From contig NZ_BONF01000042.1 of NCBI RefSeq assembly GCF_016862575.1, positions 1 to 64,000 on the forward strand: a stretch of DNA of 64,000 nt. The letters are read 5' to 3'. The notes under the pieces were generated by a model. The model was not told where the DNA came from. It made no database searches and worked only from the letters and a program-made list of their open reading frames with translations. Of this stretch, positions 35,501 to 44,177 are shown piece after piece. Position 1 is the first letter of the stretch. Each line of letters starts with the position of its first letter. The translations under genes were made by a program, and so were the position numbers. The DNA is from Catellatospora bangladeshensis (lineage in GTDB: Bacteria > Actinomycetota > Actinomycetes > Mycobacteriales > Micromonosporaceae).

Positions 35501-36138
35501 GTGTTCCCCTGGGTCTTGGCGACGGCGGCCCGCACGACCGCCTCGGTGATCTTCGTATCGACCGGGCTGAAACTGCCGTGCGCCAGGTGGATCACCAGTC
35601 CGGCGCTGCGCACGGTGACCTCGTCGGAGTAGTACGGCGGCAGCCCCGGCGCCGTGGTGACGAACCTGAGCGCGACCGTCTCGTCGCCGATCCCCTCCAG
35701 GACACCCGGCTCGACGGTCGTCGTCAGCGGCGTCCCGTTGGCGTCACGGGCGGTGAACGTCGCGCACAGCGACACGCGCCGGGCCGTGCGCAACTGCTCG
35801 CGCGCACCCGGGACACCGCGCTGGTACAGGGCCAGGCGCAGGAAGGGACCGGAGACACCGGTGGCGAACTGGGTGCGCGCGTCGGGCGGGACCTCGGCGG
35901 TGATGTCGGGACAGCCCTGCACGTTCTGTGCGGGCGTGTCCGGGCCGTCGAAGTAGCCGAACCCGGGCGGCAGGTCGGCCACGGTCAGCAGCGCGGCCTG
36001 CAACGCCGTGGACGGCGAGGGCGCGGCGGCCGCCGGGACCGCGGCGGTGGGCAGCGGCACCAGGTCGGGCAGCTCCCGCAGGGCGCAGCCGCTCAGCAGC
36101 ACACAGCACAGGACTACGCCGAGCCCGCGTCCGACCAC
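35497..36138 (-). CDS. Lipoprotein of unknown function
   Basis: A 213-residue lipoprotein. The signal peptide ends with the lipobox LLSGC (Cys18), followed by a Pro/Ala-rich linker. The mature domain has TVADLPPGFGYFDGP and GCPDITAE, reminiscent of sensor-domain lipoproteins of actinobacteria, but I cannot name the family. The start is GTG 36138, just after AAGGAT and a TATAAA-like element. It is the first gene of a three-gene run (lipoprotein, helical protein, M48 protease), suggesting an envelope-stress or sensing role. Confidence 0.75.
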   Translation of the reverse strand: MVGRGLGVVLCCVLLSGCALRELPDLVPLPTAAVPAAAAPSPSTALQAALLTVADLPPGFGYFDGPDTPAQNVQGCPDITAEVPPDARTQFATGVSGPFLRLALYQRGVPGAREQLRTARRVSLCATFTARDANGTPLTTTVEPGVLEGIGDETVALRFVTTAPGLPPYYSDEVTVRSAGLVIHLAHGSFSPVDTKITEAVVRAAVAKTQGNT

Positions 36139-36244
36139 ACCATCCTTTATAGACTCGACCTTGCCGCGCGGGACACCGCCCGATGCGGTGAGTCGGCGAC
36201 CTGATCGTGTGACACCGAATCGGGTGTGTCGCCGCTCGCCCGGC

Positions 36245-37321
36245 TCAACCGGCCGGACTCAGGAACCGCGCCGTCGCGGCCGCTTCCTGCGCGACCCCGG
36301 CCTGGACCTCATCTGTCAGTGGCGTGAACGGGTCCACGGTGATCGCCCGGCCGCGCGACCAGGTGCCGACCACAAACCCGTCGACCAGCACGGTAGGCCG
36401 GATCACGCCCCCGCCGGGCCACACCCGCGCCTCGAATCCGGCGTCGACCGACTCCTGCCGGGTGCGGTAGCCGGTCAGGTAGTTGTCGTACGCGGGCAGC
36501 AGGCGCACGTCCGGCCCGCCGGACCGGTCACCGTGCCCCCGGGCGCCGCCGGCGAGGACGGTCAGATCACCGTCGGTCACGATCGCCCCGGATCGGGCCA
36601 TGGCCTGCCACGCCGCGCGGGCCGAGGTGAGGGCGAGGCCCGACCAGGAGGCGAAGTCGCAGACGGTCGCCGGGGCGTACCCGGCCAGGTAACGGCGCGC
36701 CAGCTCGGCGGCGGCCGCTTCACCCGCCAAGCCGGGCGCACCCGCCGCCGGGACCCAGTCGCGCAGCAGCACGTACGTCGGCTCGCCTGCGCGCAGCGGC
36801 CCGTGGCACACCAGGCCGGTCAGCGCGGCGTACCGGACCAGGTGGAACGGCGCCTGGCCGGCCGGGGCGACGCCGAGGGTGGCAAGCTGCTCGGCCAGCT
36901 CGGCTCTGGTGAGCGGGCCGTGCGCCCCGAGCAGCCGGCCGATCAGGTCGCCGGACCGCAGGCGCAGGTCGTCGGTGAGGCCGAGGTCGCGGTAGCGCGA
37001 GCCGGTCCCGGCGATCACCCGCGGGGCGAGCAGCGCGGTGACCCAGCCGACGTCCTCCGCCGGGATCGTGTGCAGCGTGCCGCGCATGAACCAGTTGCGC
37101 ACGATCGTCCGGTCGTCCTCGTACGCGGTGCGGATCGCGCGGGCGGTGAGGTCCTGCCCGCGCACGCGGATGCCCAGGTCGGCGGCGACGGTGTCCTGGG
37201 CCTGGATCGCGAAGACCTGCCGCACGACGTCCTCGGCGCTGCGCCCGCGCCTGCCCCCGGCCAGCAACTGGGCACGGGCACGCGCCTGGCTCAGGGGCTC
37301 GTCGTCGGCTCGGCGGGACAC
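36245..37321 (-). CDS. Winged-helix DNA-binding protein, AlkZ/YcaQ-like (HTH_42)
   Basis: A 358-residue protein of the HTH_42 family, which includes the DNA glycosylases AlkZ/YcaQ. Visible pieces are LSQARARAQLLAGG, VVRQVFAIQAQDTVAADLGIR, a RNWFMRGTLHTIP motif and LLPAYDNYLTGYRTR. The family QxQ motif appears as AIQAQD. AlkZ proteins unhook interstrand crosslinks and can give self-resistance to DNA alkylators. Other actinobacterial paralogues have no proven activity. The GTG at 37321 gives the usual N-terminus; earlier in-frame starts would run into the divergent gene's promoter. Confidence 0.8.
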   Translation of the reverse strand: MSRRADDEPLSQARARAQLLAGGRRGRSAEDVVRQVFAIQAQDTVAADLGIRVRGQDLTARAIRTAYEDDRTIVRNWFMRGTLHTIPAEDVGWVTALLAPRVIAGTGSRYRDLGLTDDLRLRSGDLIGRLLGAHGPLTRAELAEQLATLGVAPAGQAPFHLVRYAALTGLVCHGPLRAGEPTYVLLRDWVPAAGAPGLAGEAAAAELARRYLAGYAPATVCDFASWSGLALTSARAAWQAMARSGAIVTDGDLTVLAGGARGHGDRSGGPDVRLLPAYDNYLTGYRTRQESVDAGFEARVWPGGGVIRPTVLVDGFVVGTWSRGRAITVDPFTPLTDEVQAGVAQEAAATARFLSPAG

Positions 37322-37413
37322 GGCCTCGACGGTACGGCACCTCCGAATCCCCTTGCGCCGTGCCCAATGGATCACTACCGTCCACCGCCACACCCGACGC
37401 GAAAGGCACCCGC

Positions 37414-38016
37414 ATGGCGCAGCGCCTGCCCCGGCCCGTTTCCATCGCCTCGTACCTGCTGGTCGCGCTCGCCGCTGTCGCGCTGATCGATGTCGCCATC
37501 TCGGCGTCCGCTCTGCTGCGGGTCGCGGAGGAGGGGCCGAGATTCCTCGCCTCCCCGCTCGCGCAGCCGGTAGCCGATCCCGAACTGGTGGTGGAGACGA
37601 CGCGGCAGGGGCTGGGCTGGAATGCGGCGCTCGCCGGGGCGATCCTGGTCGTGTTCGGGGTGCTCGGCCTGCTCATCCGCCGCCCTTATGCGGCCGCCCG
37701 CAACCTGGTGTGGATCAGCGGCTCGGTGGCCCTGTTCGTGCTCTCCTGCGGCGTCACGGTCAACCCCGACTACGCGGCTCCGGCCGACGGCGCGGGCAGC
37801 CGGTGGTGGTCGATCACCGAACTCGGGCTCATCCCGGCGTGGCATTCGGGCGTACGCAGCGCGCTGACCGCGGTCGAGCTGGCCCTGCTGATCCTGGGCT
37901 GCCTGCAGTTGCTCCGGCCCGGTGCTCGTGACCACTACCGCAGGCAGACCTCCGAGATCAGCCTGGGCGCGGTGTTCGCGCAGCGCGAGGAGCGGCTGAA
38001 GCGCGAGGGCGCCTGA
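37414..38016 (+). CDS. Four-helix membrane protein, unknown function
   Basis: A 200-residue protein with four membrane helices (about 11-35, 75-93, 102-118 and 148-167). There is an extracytoplasmic loop between helices 1 and 2 and a basic, charged C-terminal tail. ATG 37414 follows GAAAGG. No domain identified; it resembles small uncharacterised actinobacterial membrane proteins. It is divergent from the AlkZ-like gene and converges on the next gene. Confidence 0.7.
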   Translation: MAQRLPRPVSIASYLLVALAAVALIDVAISASALLRVAEEGPRFLASPLAQPVADPELVVETTRQGLGWNAALAGAILVVFGVLGLLIRRPYAAARNLVWISGSVALFVLSCGVTVNPDYAAPADGAGSRWWSITELGLIPAWHSGVRSALTAVELALLILGCLQLLRPGARDHYRRQTSEISLGAVFAQREERLKREGA

Positions 38017-38037
38017 CGCGCTGTCCACGCTGGCAGG

Positions 38038-38439
38038 TCAGCGCCGCGGGGTGCGGCGGAAGCCGGTGTCGCGCATGTGCGGCAGCAGCCACGCCGCGCC
38101 GCAGCCCAGCGCCGCCAGCAGCACCAGCGGCGTGAGCGCGGGCACGGTCACCAGCAGTCCCGCGGCCGCGATGGAGGCCAGGTAGCCGGCGGCGTACCGG
38201 TGGCGGCGCGGCGGGGTCTCCTCCCGGGCGGCTGGGTTCCACCACGCCGGCGGCTCGGCCTTGCGACGGCGGATCTCGGCGCGGATGGCCTTGTTGACGG
38301 TCTCCCACAGGTCGCGCCGGTACTCGTAGTCCAGTTCCTTGTAGTCGGTCGGGAACCGGTGGGCCAGCAGGGTCAGCCGCAGGTACAGGGTCTCGTCGGT
38401 GACGGTCCGCAGGTCCTGCATCAGGGGATCGTCGGACAT
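38038..38439 (-). CDS. Small two-helix membrane protein
   Basis: A 133-residue protein. The N-terminal half is soluble and charged (LMQDLRTVTDETLYLRLTLL, ETVNKAIRAEIRRRK), and two adjacent hydrophobic helices lie at about 88-120. It ends with a basic tail. ATG 38439 has AAGGGG upstream. No family recognised. It is divergent from the ArsR-SRPBCC pair. Confidence 0.65.
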   Translation of the reverse strand: MSDDPLMQDLRTVTDETLYLRLTLLAHRFPTDYKELDYEYRRDLWETVNKAIRAEIRRRKAEPPAWWNPAAREETPPRRHRYAAGYLASIAAAGLLVTVPALTPLVLLAALGCGAAWLLPHMRDTGFRRTPRR

Positions 38440-38530
38440 TGCCACACCCCTTCCGGCGAGGCCTGCCTTCGACGGTATCGGCATCAAACAGGCAAAGCGA
38501 TCCCTCGACAGGGCTATCGCCGATCCTTGC

Positions 38531-38556
38531 AACATGCAACCGATTGGTTGTATGTT
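38531..38556. promoter_or_regulatory. ArsR-family operator
   Basis: AACATGCAACC-GATT-GGTTGTATGTT is an 11-bp inverted repeat with one mismatch around a 4-nt spacer. It lies 6-31 nt before the GTG of the ArsR gene. A CAACC-N4-GGTTG core is the expected kind of site for autoregulation. Confidence 0.7.
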
Positions 38557-38562
38557 GGAGCC

Positions 38563-38943
38563 GTGACCGAGCAGCGTGAAGATCAGGCGGACGCCTTCTT
38601 CCACGCGCTGGCCGACCGGACCCGGCGCGACATCATGCGCCGCGTGCTGGCCGGGGAGCACTCGGTCTCCGCTCTCGCAGCGAAATACGACATGAGCTTC
38701 GCCGCCGTGCAGAAGCACGTCGCCGTGCTCGAACGAGCCGGGCTGCTCACCAAGCGACGCAGTGGACGCGAGCAACTCGTCAGCGGCGACGTGGAGGCGG
38801 TGCGATCGGTGGCGTCCATGCTCACCGAGCTGGAGCAGATCTGGCGCGGCCGCATCGCGCGCATCGACGAGCTCATCGCAGCCGACCTGAATCTGGAGGA
38901 ACCATGCCCGTCACCGACGTCCGGCACGACCTCGACGCCCTGA
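38563..38943 (+). CDS. ArsR-family winged-helix regulator
   Basis: A 126-residue regulator with FFHALADRTRRDIMRRVLAGEH, the HTH SVSALAAKYDMSFAAVQKHV and LERAGLLTKRRSGREQ. This is the metal-independent ArsR type usually paired with an SRPBCC/AHSA1 protein. It starts at GTG 38563 after GGAG. The gene overlaps the downstream SRPBCC gene by 40 bp in a different frame. The inverted repeat just upstream makes autoregulation likely. It has no Cys-based metal site. Confidence 0.85.
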   Translation: MTEQREDQADAFFHALADRTRRDIMRRVLAGEHSVSALAAKYDMSFAAVQKHVAVLERAGLLTKRRSGREQLVSGDVEAVRSVASMLTELEQIWRGRIARIDELIAADLNLEEPCPSPTSGTTSTP

Positions 38944-39389
38944 CGCTCACCATCACCGCCGACTTCGCCGCCCCGGTGGAGCGCATCTGGCAGGTCTACG
39001 CCGACCCGCGGCAGATGGAGAAGGTGTGGGGGCCGCCGACCTACCCCGCGACCGTGGTCGAGCACGACCTGCGGCCCGGCGGGCGCGTCACGTACTTCAT
39101 GACCGGCCCGGAGGGCGACAAGCACGCCGGCTACTGGCTCGTCACGGCCGTCGAGGCGCCGTCGAGCCTGTCGTTCGACGACGGCTTCGCCGACCTGGAC
39201 TTCACGCCGAACCCGGACCTGCCCGTCACGAAGAACGTCTACACCTTCACCGCCCACGACGGCGGCACCCGGGCGACGTACGTGAGCAGCTTCGACTCCG
39301 CCGAGCAGCTGCAGCAGCTGCTCGACATGGGCGTCGTCGAGGGCGCGACCGGCGCGATCAGCCAGATCGACGACCTGGTCGCCTCCTGA
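38904..39389 (+). CDS. SRPBCC/AHSA1-like domain protein
   Basis: A 161-residue START-like fold protein: ITADFAAPVERIWQVYADPR, then WGPPTYPATVVEHDLRPGGR and an EGATGAISQIDDL C-terminal helix. This is the AHSA1-like branch regularly encoded next to ArsR regulators. It probably binds a small hydrophobic ligand or aids detoxification. The exact role is unknown. The start lies inside the end of the ArsR gene, so translation of the two is coupled. Confidence 0.85.
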   Translation: MPVTDVRHDLDALTLTITADFAAPVERIWQVYADPRQMEKVWGPPTYPATVVEHDLRPGGRVTYFMTGPEGDKHAGYWLVTAVEAPSSLSFDDGFADLDFTPNPDLPVTKNVYTFTAHDGGTRATYVSSFDSAEQLQQLLDMGVVEGATGAISQIDDLVAS

Positions 39390-39407
39390 CGCCATCCGGC
39401 TCCGAAC

Positions 39408-39438
39408 GGGCCGGGCGTCGCGCGGGGACGCCCGGCCC
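39408..39438 (+). terminator. Terminator hairpin after the ArsR-SRPBCC pair
   Basis: GGGCCGGGCGTC (39408-39419) pairs with GACGCCCGGCCC (39427-39438) across a 7-nt loop, 18 bp after the stop codon. Confidence 0.6.
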
Positions 39439-39457
39439 GGCATGAGATCGTCTGTCG

Positions 39458-39949
39458 GTGGACATGGTGGAGCTGTTGGCACACCCGCTGCGGCTGCGGC
39501 TCCTGCACGCCGCCCGCCGCGGCGCCCTCAGCATCGCGGAGTTCCGCGCGGCGATCCCCGAGGCCAGCAAGGCCACCCTCTACCGGCAGATCCTCATCCT
39601 GACCAGGGCCGGGCTGCTGGAAGTGGCGTCCCAGCGCCGGGTGCGCGGCCAGACCGAACGCAGCTACCGCCTGCGGGAGATCGCGGAGCAGACCGGCGCC
39701 GACCCGCGCCCCGGCCGCGGACGCCTGCAGCATGCGGTGCTGCTGGCCACGGCGGTAGCGGCCCTCGTCGTGGAGTTCGAGGCGGTCAGCGGCCGCGAGC
39801 CGCGCGGCACGTCGGCCGCTGCCGCCTCATCGGCCGCGCTGGCCCTGTCCGAGCAGGAGTTGCGGCTCCTGCGGCAGATGATCGACCGGCTGGCGACGGA
39901 ACCGGCCGCCGGCTCCCCCACCCCGGACCGGCCCGCAGACCCGCGCTGA
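39458..39949 (+). CDS. ArsR/HTH_20-like regulator
   Basis: A 163-residue protein. It has an N-terminal winged helix, MVELLAHPLRLRLLHAARRG then LSIAEFRAAIPEASKATLYRQILILTRAGLLEV, followed by a helical C-terminal domain. This is the YdfJ/HTH_20 pattern of many actinobacterial regulators. Translation begins at GTG 39458. No obvious operator is seen upstream, apart from the terminator of the previous pair. The target is unknown. Confidence 0.8.
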   Translation: MDMVELLAHPLRLRLLHAARRGALSIAEFRAAIPEASKATLYRQILILTRAGLLEVASQRRVRGQTERSYRLREIAEQTGADPRPGRGRLQHAVLLATAVAALVVEFEAVSGREPRGTSAAAASSAALALSEQELRLLRQMIDRLATEPAAGSPTPDRPADPR

Positions 39950-39959
39950 GCACGTGCGG

Positions 39960-41249
39960 CTACTGACTCCGGCGCGGGAAGAACCCGACGCGGCCGTGGT
40001 ACTCGTGTCCCAGGCGGTCGGTGTCCGAGCCCACGAACAGGCCCTTGGCGATGGACAGGAACGCCCGCAGGCCTTCGCCGCGGGTGCGGGTGGGATTCCA
40101 GGGCAGCGCCCGGCCGCTGCGGGGGTCGATCGCGCCGATGCCCTTGCGGTCGACCGCTCCCGGCCCTTTGGACTTGTCGCCGTCCGGGTTGTCCAGCCAC
40201 TGCAGGTGGCCGCCGACGTACACCGCGGCGGGGGTGACCTCGACGGCGAACAGCGAGTTGCCGCCGGTGTGGTTGACCCAGGTCGGCTGCTGCTCGCCGT
40301 GGCCTGCCGTCTCGTAGCGGGCGGCGGTGCCGCAGGCCAGCTCGTCGTCGGAGCTGTGCCCGCTGGTGACGATGACGGCGAAGCGGCCGTCGGGTGAGAA
40401 GTCGGCGGCGCGCAGGTAGGTGTGGAAGCCGTCGCCGCAGTCGTCCAGGCCGTAGAAGCCGGTGTGCCAGTCGGTGACCTTCGCGGCCGGGGTGCTGATG
40501 TCGAGCATCGCGACCTGCTCGCGCGGGTTGCTGTCGGCGGTGGTGAACGAGCCGATGGCCAGCAGGCGCGCGCCGTCGGGCGAGATGGCGACGTCCTGGA
40601 CCTTCACGGGCCGGTCGGCGGGTGCGGCCAGCCGGGCGTCGAAGGCCGGGTCGAGCGCACCGGTGTCGGCCGACATGCGGATCAGGCCGCGGCTGTAGGT
40701 CTGGCCGTCGACGGCGATCCGCCCGCCGACGTACAGGTCGTGGTCATGGCGGGCGAGGGTGAGCACCTCACCGGTGATCTTCGGTGCGAACCCGGGCACG
40801 GGCCTGCCGGTGACCAGGTCGAGGCGGGTGATCGCCCGCTGCGGCAGGCCGTCGACGGCGCGGAAGTCGCCCGCGGCGATGACGGTGCCGTCGGGGCCGG
40901 GCGCCAGCGCGTACACCGGGCCGTCGAACTTCGGGGCGAGGTCGAGGACGGTGCCGTCGCTGATCCGGAAGGCCATCAGGTTGTGCCGCTCGTACCGGGT
41001 GGCCTTGTCCGCGCTGGTGACGGCGCCGAACTCGCCCGCGACGAGGACGGTGTCACCGACCCGGGCCAGCGCCCAGACCTCGCCGTCGGTGAGGTGCGGC
41101 GTCCAGTCGGCGGGGTCGTCCTGGACCGGCTGCGGCGGTGCCGCGGCAGCGGGGGCGGCGGCCGCCAGCAGGCATGCGGTCAGCGCGGTGACGGTGGACA
41201 GCGTGGCACGGTTTCTGCGCACGCCCTGCTCAACGACCGGCATGATCAC
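39960..41249 (-). CDS. Secreted beta-propeller-type protein
   Basis: A 429-residue protein. A Sec signal peptide with LSTVTALTACLLAAAAPAAA occupies about residues 17-37. The mature part repeats short blades such as VYALAPGPDGTVIAAGDF, VLTLARHDHDLYVGGRI and VQDVAISPDGARLLAIGSF. This is a delta-60/DUF5122-like propeller with up to seven blades. No catalytic motif is visible. The first codon is GTG 41249, overlapping the upstream TGA; an ATG two codons later is an alternative. It is co-transcribed with the crystallin-like protein. Confidence 0.78.
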   Translation of the reverse strand: MIMPVVEQGVRRNRATLSTVTALTACLLAAAAPAAAAPPQPVQDDPADWTPHLTDGEVWALARVGDTVLVAGEFGAVTSADKATRYERHNLMAFRISDGTVLDLAPKFDGPVYALAPGPDGTVIAAGDFRAVDGLPQRAITRLDLVTGRPVPGFAPKITGEVLTLARHDHDLYVGGRIAVDGQTYSRGLIRMSADTGALDPAFDARLAAPADRPVKVQDVAISPDGARLLAIGSFTTADSNPREQVAMLDISTPAAKVTDWHTGFYGLDDCGDGFHTYLRAADFSPDGRFAVIVTSGHSSDDELACGTAARYETAGHGEQQPTWVNHTGGNSLFAVEVTPAAVYVGGHLQWLDNPDGDKSKGPGAVDRKGIGAIDPRSGRALPWNPTRTRGEGLRAFLSIAKGLFVGSDTDRLGHEYHGRVGFFPRRSQ

Positions 41250-41983
41250 CGGTCACGGGCGGGCGGGTGCTGGGCGGCGCCGGCCAGCGCGATCAGGGAG
41301 ATGCGGCCGGCCAGGTCCGCGCCCACGCCGGGGTGCGCGCCGGGCGGGAACAGGCGGCAGGTGCCGAGGTTCATGCCGTTGCTGCGGTCGTTGTCGCAGG
41401 CGACCGCCCGGTGGCCGGCGCCGATCCGCAGCGAGCCGACGGTCCCGGTGAGCCTGTCGAAGTCGCCGTCGACCTGCTCGTACCCGCCCGCGCCGAGCCT
41501 GATCCTCGCTCCGGTCAGGCCCTCGTGCTGGTATGCCGTGGCGCCGCCGGCCCTGGTGGGACGGCCGAAGACCGCCAGCAGCGAGATGCGGTCACTGAGG
41601 TCGTCGCCGACGTGGTCGTGCCGGCCCGCACCGAAGTAGCGGCACAGCCCGAGGCCGCCGGACCTGCCGCCGTCCTCGCCGCCGCCGTCGTCGCAGGCCA
41701 CCACGCGGTAGCCGGCGGCCACCCGCAAGGAGGTGATCTGGTCGTTGCCCACCGCGCCGAGGCCGCCGGAGGAGGTGTCGAACACGCCCGCGCTGAACGG
41801 CTGGCTGCGCCCGCCCTGCATGCGGTCGCTGTAGGCGACCAGCGCGACCGGGCCGGTGGGCCGTATCGGCAAGGCCGCAGGGGCCGGGCCGAGCAAGGGC
41901 GCCGTCGCGGCGCCGGCCGCGGTCTGCGACAGCGCGAGCGCGCAGCCGATGCTGACGCCCGCCGTCAGGGATCGAACCCGCAT
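41246..41983 (-). CDS. Secreted protein with two beta/gamma-crystallin-like repeats
   Basis: A 245-residue secreted protein. ATG 41983 has AGGAG upstream, and a signal peptide covers about residues 1-28. The mature region holds two related halves. Each has a SLRVAAGYRVVACD-like strand pair (second copy SLRIGAGHRAVACDNDRS) followed by LGLCRYFGAGRHDHVGDDLSD or LGTCRLFPPGAHPGVGADLA and then RISLLAV or RISLIAL. This resembles microbial beta/gamma-crystallin Greek-key repeats, which often bind calcium through paired D/S residues. Fold assignment is by pattern only. Function unknown. Confidence 0.6.
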   Translation of the reverse strand: MRVRSLTAGVSIGCALALSQTAAGAATAPLLGPAPAALPIRPTGPVALVAYSDRMQGGRSQPFSAGVFDTSSGGLGAVGNDQITSLRVAAGYRVVACDDGGGEDGGRSGGLGLCRYFGAGRHDHVGDDLSDRISLLAVFGRPTRAGGATAYQHEGLTGARIRLGAGGYEQVDGDFDRLTGTVGSLRIGAGHRAVACDNDRSNGMNLGTCRLFPPGAHPGVGADLAGRISLIALAGAAQHPPARDR

Positions 41984-42216
41984 GGAGGTACTCCTGATGC
42001 CGCCCGCGTCGGCGGGCATGTCGGATGTGCCGACCGGCGCTCCATGACCCGCCCCGGCGGCTGTTCCGGGTGCCGCGGGGCCGGTTGCCAGGGAAGTGCC
42101 GGACAGCCGGATCAACTGATCAACCCCGCGTCCGAAATGTCCCTGCTGGAAAAAGTTCGGCGAGATGAGAGGCCGTAGCGTGCGGCCTGCGGCGACGCGG
42201 CGCCACGGCGCCGAGG

Positions 42217-42882
42217 TCAGGCCACAGTCGCGATGCGGTAGCCGACGCCGGGTGTGGTGGTGACGATCGGCGGGTCGCCGAGCTTGCGGCGCAGCCTGCC
42301 CACGGTGACCGTGACGGTGTTGGTGAACGGGTCGGCGTGCTCGTCCCAGACCTGCTCCAGCAGGTCCTCGGTGGACAGGAAGCCGGGAGACGCGCGCAGG
42401 AGCGCCTCCAGCACCGCGAACTCCTTGACCGACAGGTCCAGCGCCCGGCCGTCGCGGGTGACCGTACGCCGCACCGGATCCAGCTCCAGCCCTGCGGCGC
42501 GCAGCGTGCGCGCCCGCGCGACCGGCCGGCGCCGGGCCAGCGCCCGGACCCGCAGCACCAGCTCCGGGAAGTGGAACGGCTTGGCCAGGTAGTCGTCGGC
42601 ACCCAGGGTGAACCCGCTGACCCGGTCCCCCGGTGCCCCGGCCGCGGTCAGCATCAGCACCATCGGCCGGTCGTCCCGCTCCGTGATCATCTGGCACAGC
42701 GTGTCGCCGTGAATGCCGGGCAGATCCCGGTCCAGCACCACCACCTCGTACGTGTTCACGCCGAGTTTCGCCGCCGCGGCCAGCCCGTCGAGGGCCACGT
42801 CGACCGCGATGCCCTGATCCCGCAGCCCCTCGGCGACGACCTCGGCCAGCGCCCGCGCGTCCTCGACCACCAGCACTCTCAC
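42217..42882 (-). CDS. OmpR/PhoB-family response regulator
   Basis: A 221-residue response regulator. The receiver domain has acidic pocket ED (7-8), phosphoacceptor Asp51 (VVLDRDLPG), Thr in LTAAG and Lys in AKPF. The C-terminal winged helix (about 125-221) ends TTTPGVGYRIA. Translation starts at GTG 42882, overlapping the kinase stop by 4 bp. Together they form a complete two-component system. A CCTAAC/GTTAGG pair in the upstream divergent region is a candidate target. Confidence 0.92.
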   Translation of the reverse strand: MRVLVVEDARALAEVVAEGLRDQGIAVDVALDGLAAAAKLGVNTYEVVVLDRDLPGIHGDTLCQMITERDDRPMVLMLTAAGAPGDRVSGFTLGADDYLAKPFHFPELVLRVRALARRRPVARARTLRAAGLELDPVRRTVTRDGRALDLSVKEFAVLEALLRASPGFLSTEDLLEQVWDEHADPFTNTVTVTVGRLRRKLGDPPIVTTTPGVGYRIATVA

Positions 42883-44132
42883 CGGCCCGACTCCCCCGTG
42901 CCGGGCCGCCCGCCGACGGTGGCCCGCGTGACGTGCGCGGACCCCGGTGCCCCGGCGGTCTCCGCCACCTCCTCGGCCCGCGGTTCGCAGGCCGCCGGAA
43001 GGCGCACGGTCACCCGCAGCCCGCCCTCGGGCAACGCGGCGAGGTCCACCTGGCCGCCGTGGGCCGAGGCGACCGCCGCGACGATCGCCAGCCCCAGTCC
43101 GGAGCCGTCGTCGGAGCCGGTCCGGGCGGCGCCCATCCGGTGGAACGGCCGGGTCAGCGCGGCCACCCGGGCCGGGTCGAGCACCTCTCCCCCGCTCTCG
43201 ACGACCAGCTCGGCCTGCCCGTCGCGCCGGGCTGCGGCCAGCCGCACCCGGCCGCCGTCCACGTTGTGGATCACCGCGTTGTCGACGAGGTTCTCCACGA
43301 GCCGGGCCAGCAGCGTCGCGCTGCCCACGGTCCATGCCGCCTCGCCCAGCCCCGCGGTGTCGACGGTCAGCCGCCTGGCCGTGACGTCGCCGTCCCGCGC
43401 GGCCAGGGCCGACCCGGCCAGCCCGGCCAGGGACACGGCGGCCCGGTCGGCGAGCGCGCCGTGCTGGGCGCGGGCCAGCATCAGGAACCCGTCGAGCAGC
43501 CGGTCCACCCGGTCCAGCTCGGTGCGGACCCGCCCGGCCAGCGCGGCCGTCTGGGCGGGCACCGGCTCGGGCTTGGCCATGGCGACGTCCACCGAGGCGC
43601 GCATCGTCGCCAGCGGCGTACGCAGCTCGTGGGACGCGTCCGCGACGAAGCGCCGCTGCGCCGCGAACGACGCCTCCAGCCGCTCCAGCAGCCCGTCGAT
43701 GGTGTCGGCGAGATCCTTCACCTCGTCGGCAGGCCCGGCCACGGCCAGGCGCTCGTGCAGGCTGTCGGCGGTGATCCGGCGCGTGGCCGCGGTGACGGTA
43801 CGCAGCGGCCGCAGCACCCGCCGGGCGGCCACCCGCCCCAGCACCACCGACACCACGGCCATCACCAGCAGCGCGATCAGCGACCCGGCCAGCAGCCGCC
43901 GCGACTGCATGATCTCGGCCTCGTCGAGCCGCTCCTGCAGCAGCCGGATGTGCTCCTGCGCCCGTGCCAGGTCCAGCTGCGGGGTCGTCTGGCCCGGCGC
44001 GACCGTCGTGGTGTCCCGGAACGCGAGCAGGTTGGTCAGCGCGAGCAGCCCGGCCCCCGACGCCAGGAACAGCGCCGCGTAGAGCAGCGTGAACCGCCAC
44101 GCCACCGTCCGGCCCGGCCGCAGCCCGCCCAT
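42879..44132 (-). CDS. Sensor histidine kinase
   Basis: A 417-residue membrane kinase. Helix 1 is at about 12-35 and helix 2 at about 80-98, enclosing a short extracytoplasmic loop of about 45 residues with a coiled-coil-like stretch. A HAMP domain follows, then the H-box FVADASHELRTPL (His168), an N-box NLVDNAVIH and a G-box GSGLGLAIV. I chose ATG 44132 because AGGGAGG sits six bases before it; an earlier ATG adds 20 residues. It is divergent from an ABC-2-like membrane protein gene. Confidence 0.9.
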   Translation of the reverse strand: MGGLRPGRTVAWRFTLLYAALFLASGAGLLALTNLLAFRDTTTVAPGQTTPQLDLARAQEHIRLLQERLDEAEIMQSRRLLAGSLIALLVMAVVSVVLGRVAARRVLRPLRTVTAATRRITADSLHERLAVAGPADEVKDLADTIDGLLERLEASFAAQRRFVADASHELRTPLATMRASVDVAMAKPEPVPAQTAALAGRVRTELDRVDRLLDGFLMLARAQHGALADRAAVSLAGLAGSALAARDGDVTARRLTVDTAGLGEAAWTVGSATLLARLVENLVDNAVIHNVDGGRVRLAAARRDGQAELVVESGGEVLDPARVAALTRPFHRMGAARTGSDDGSGLGLAIVAAVASAHGGQVDLAALPEGGLRVTVRLPAACEPRAEEVAETAGAPGSAHVTRATVGGRPGTGESGR

Positions 44133-44177
44133 CCCCGACCTCCCTGTCCCGTGCGAACGTCCAGCATGCCGCGCCGG

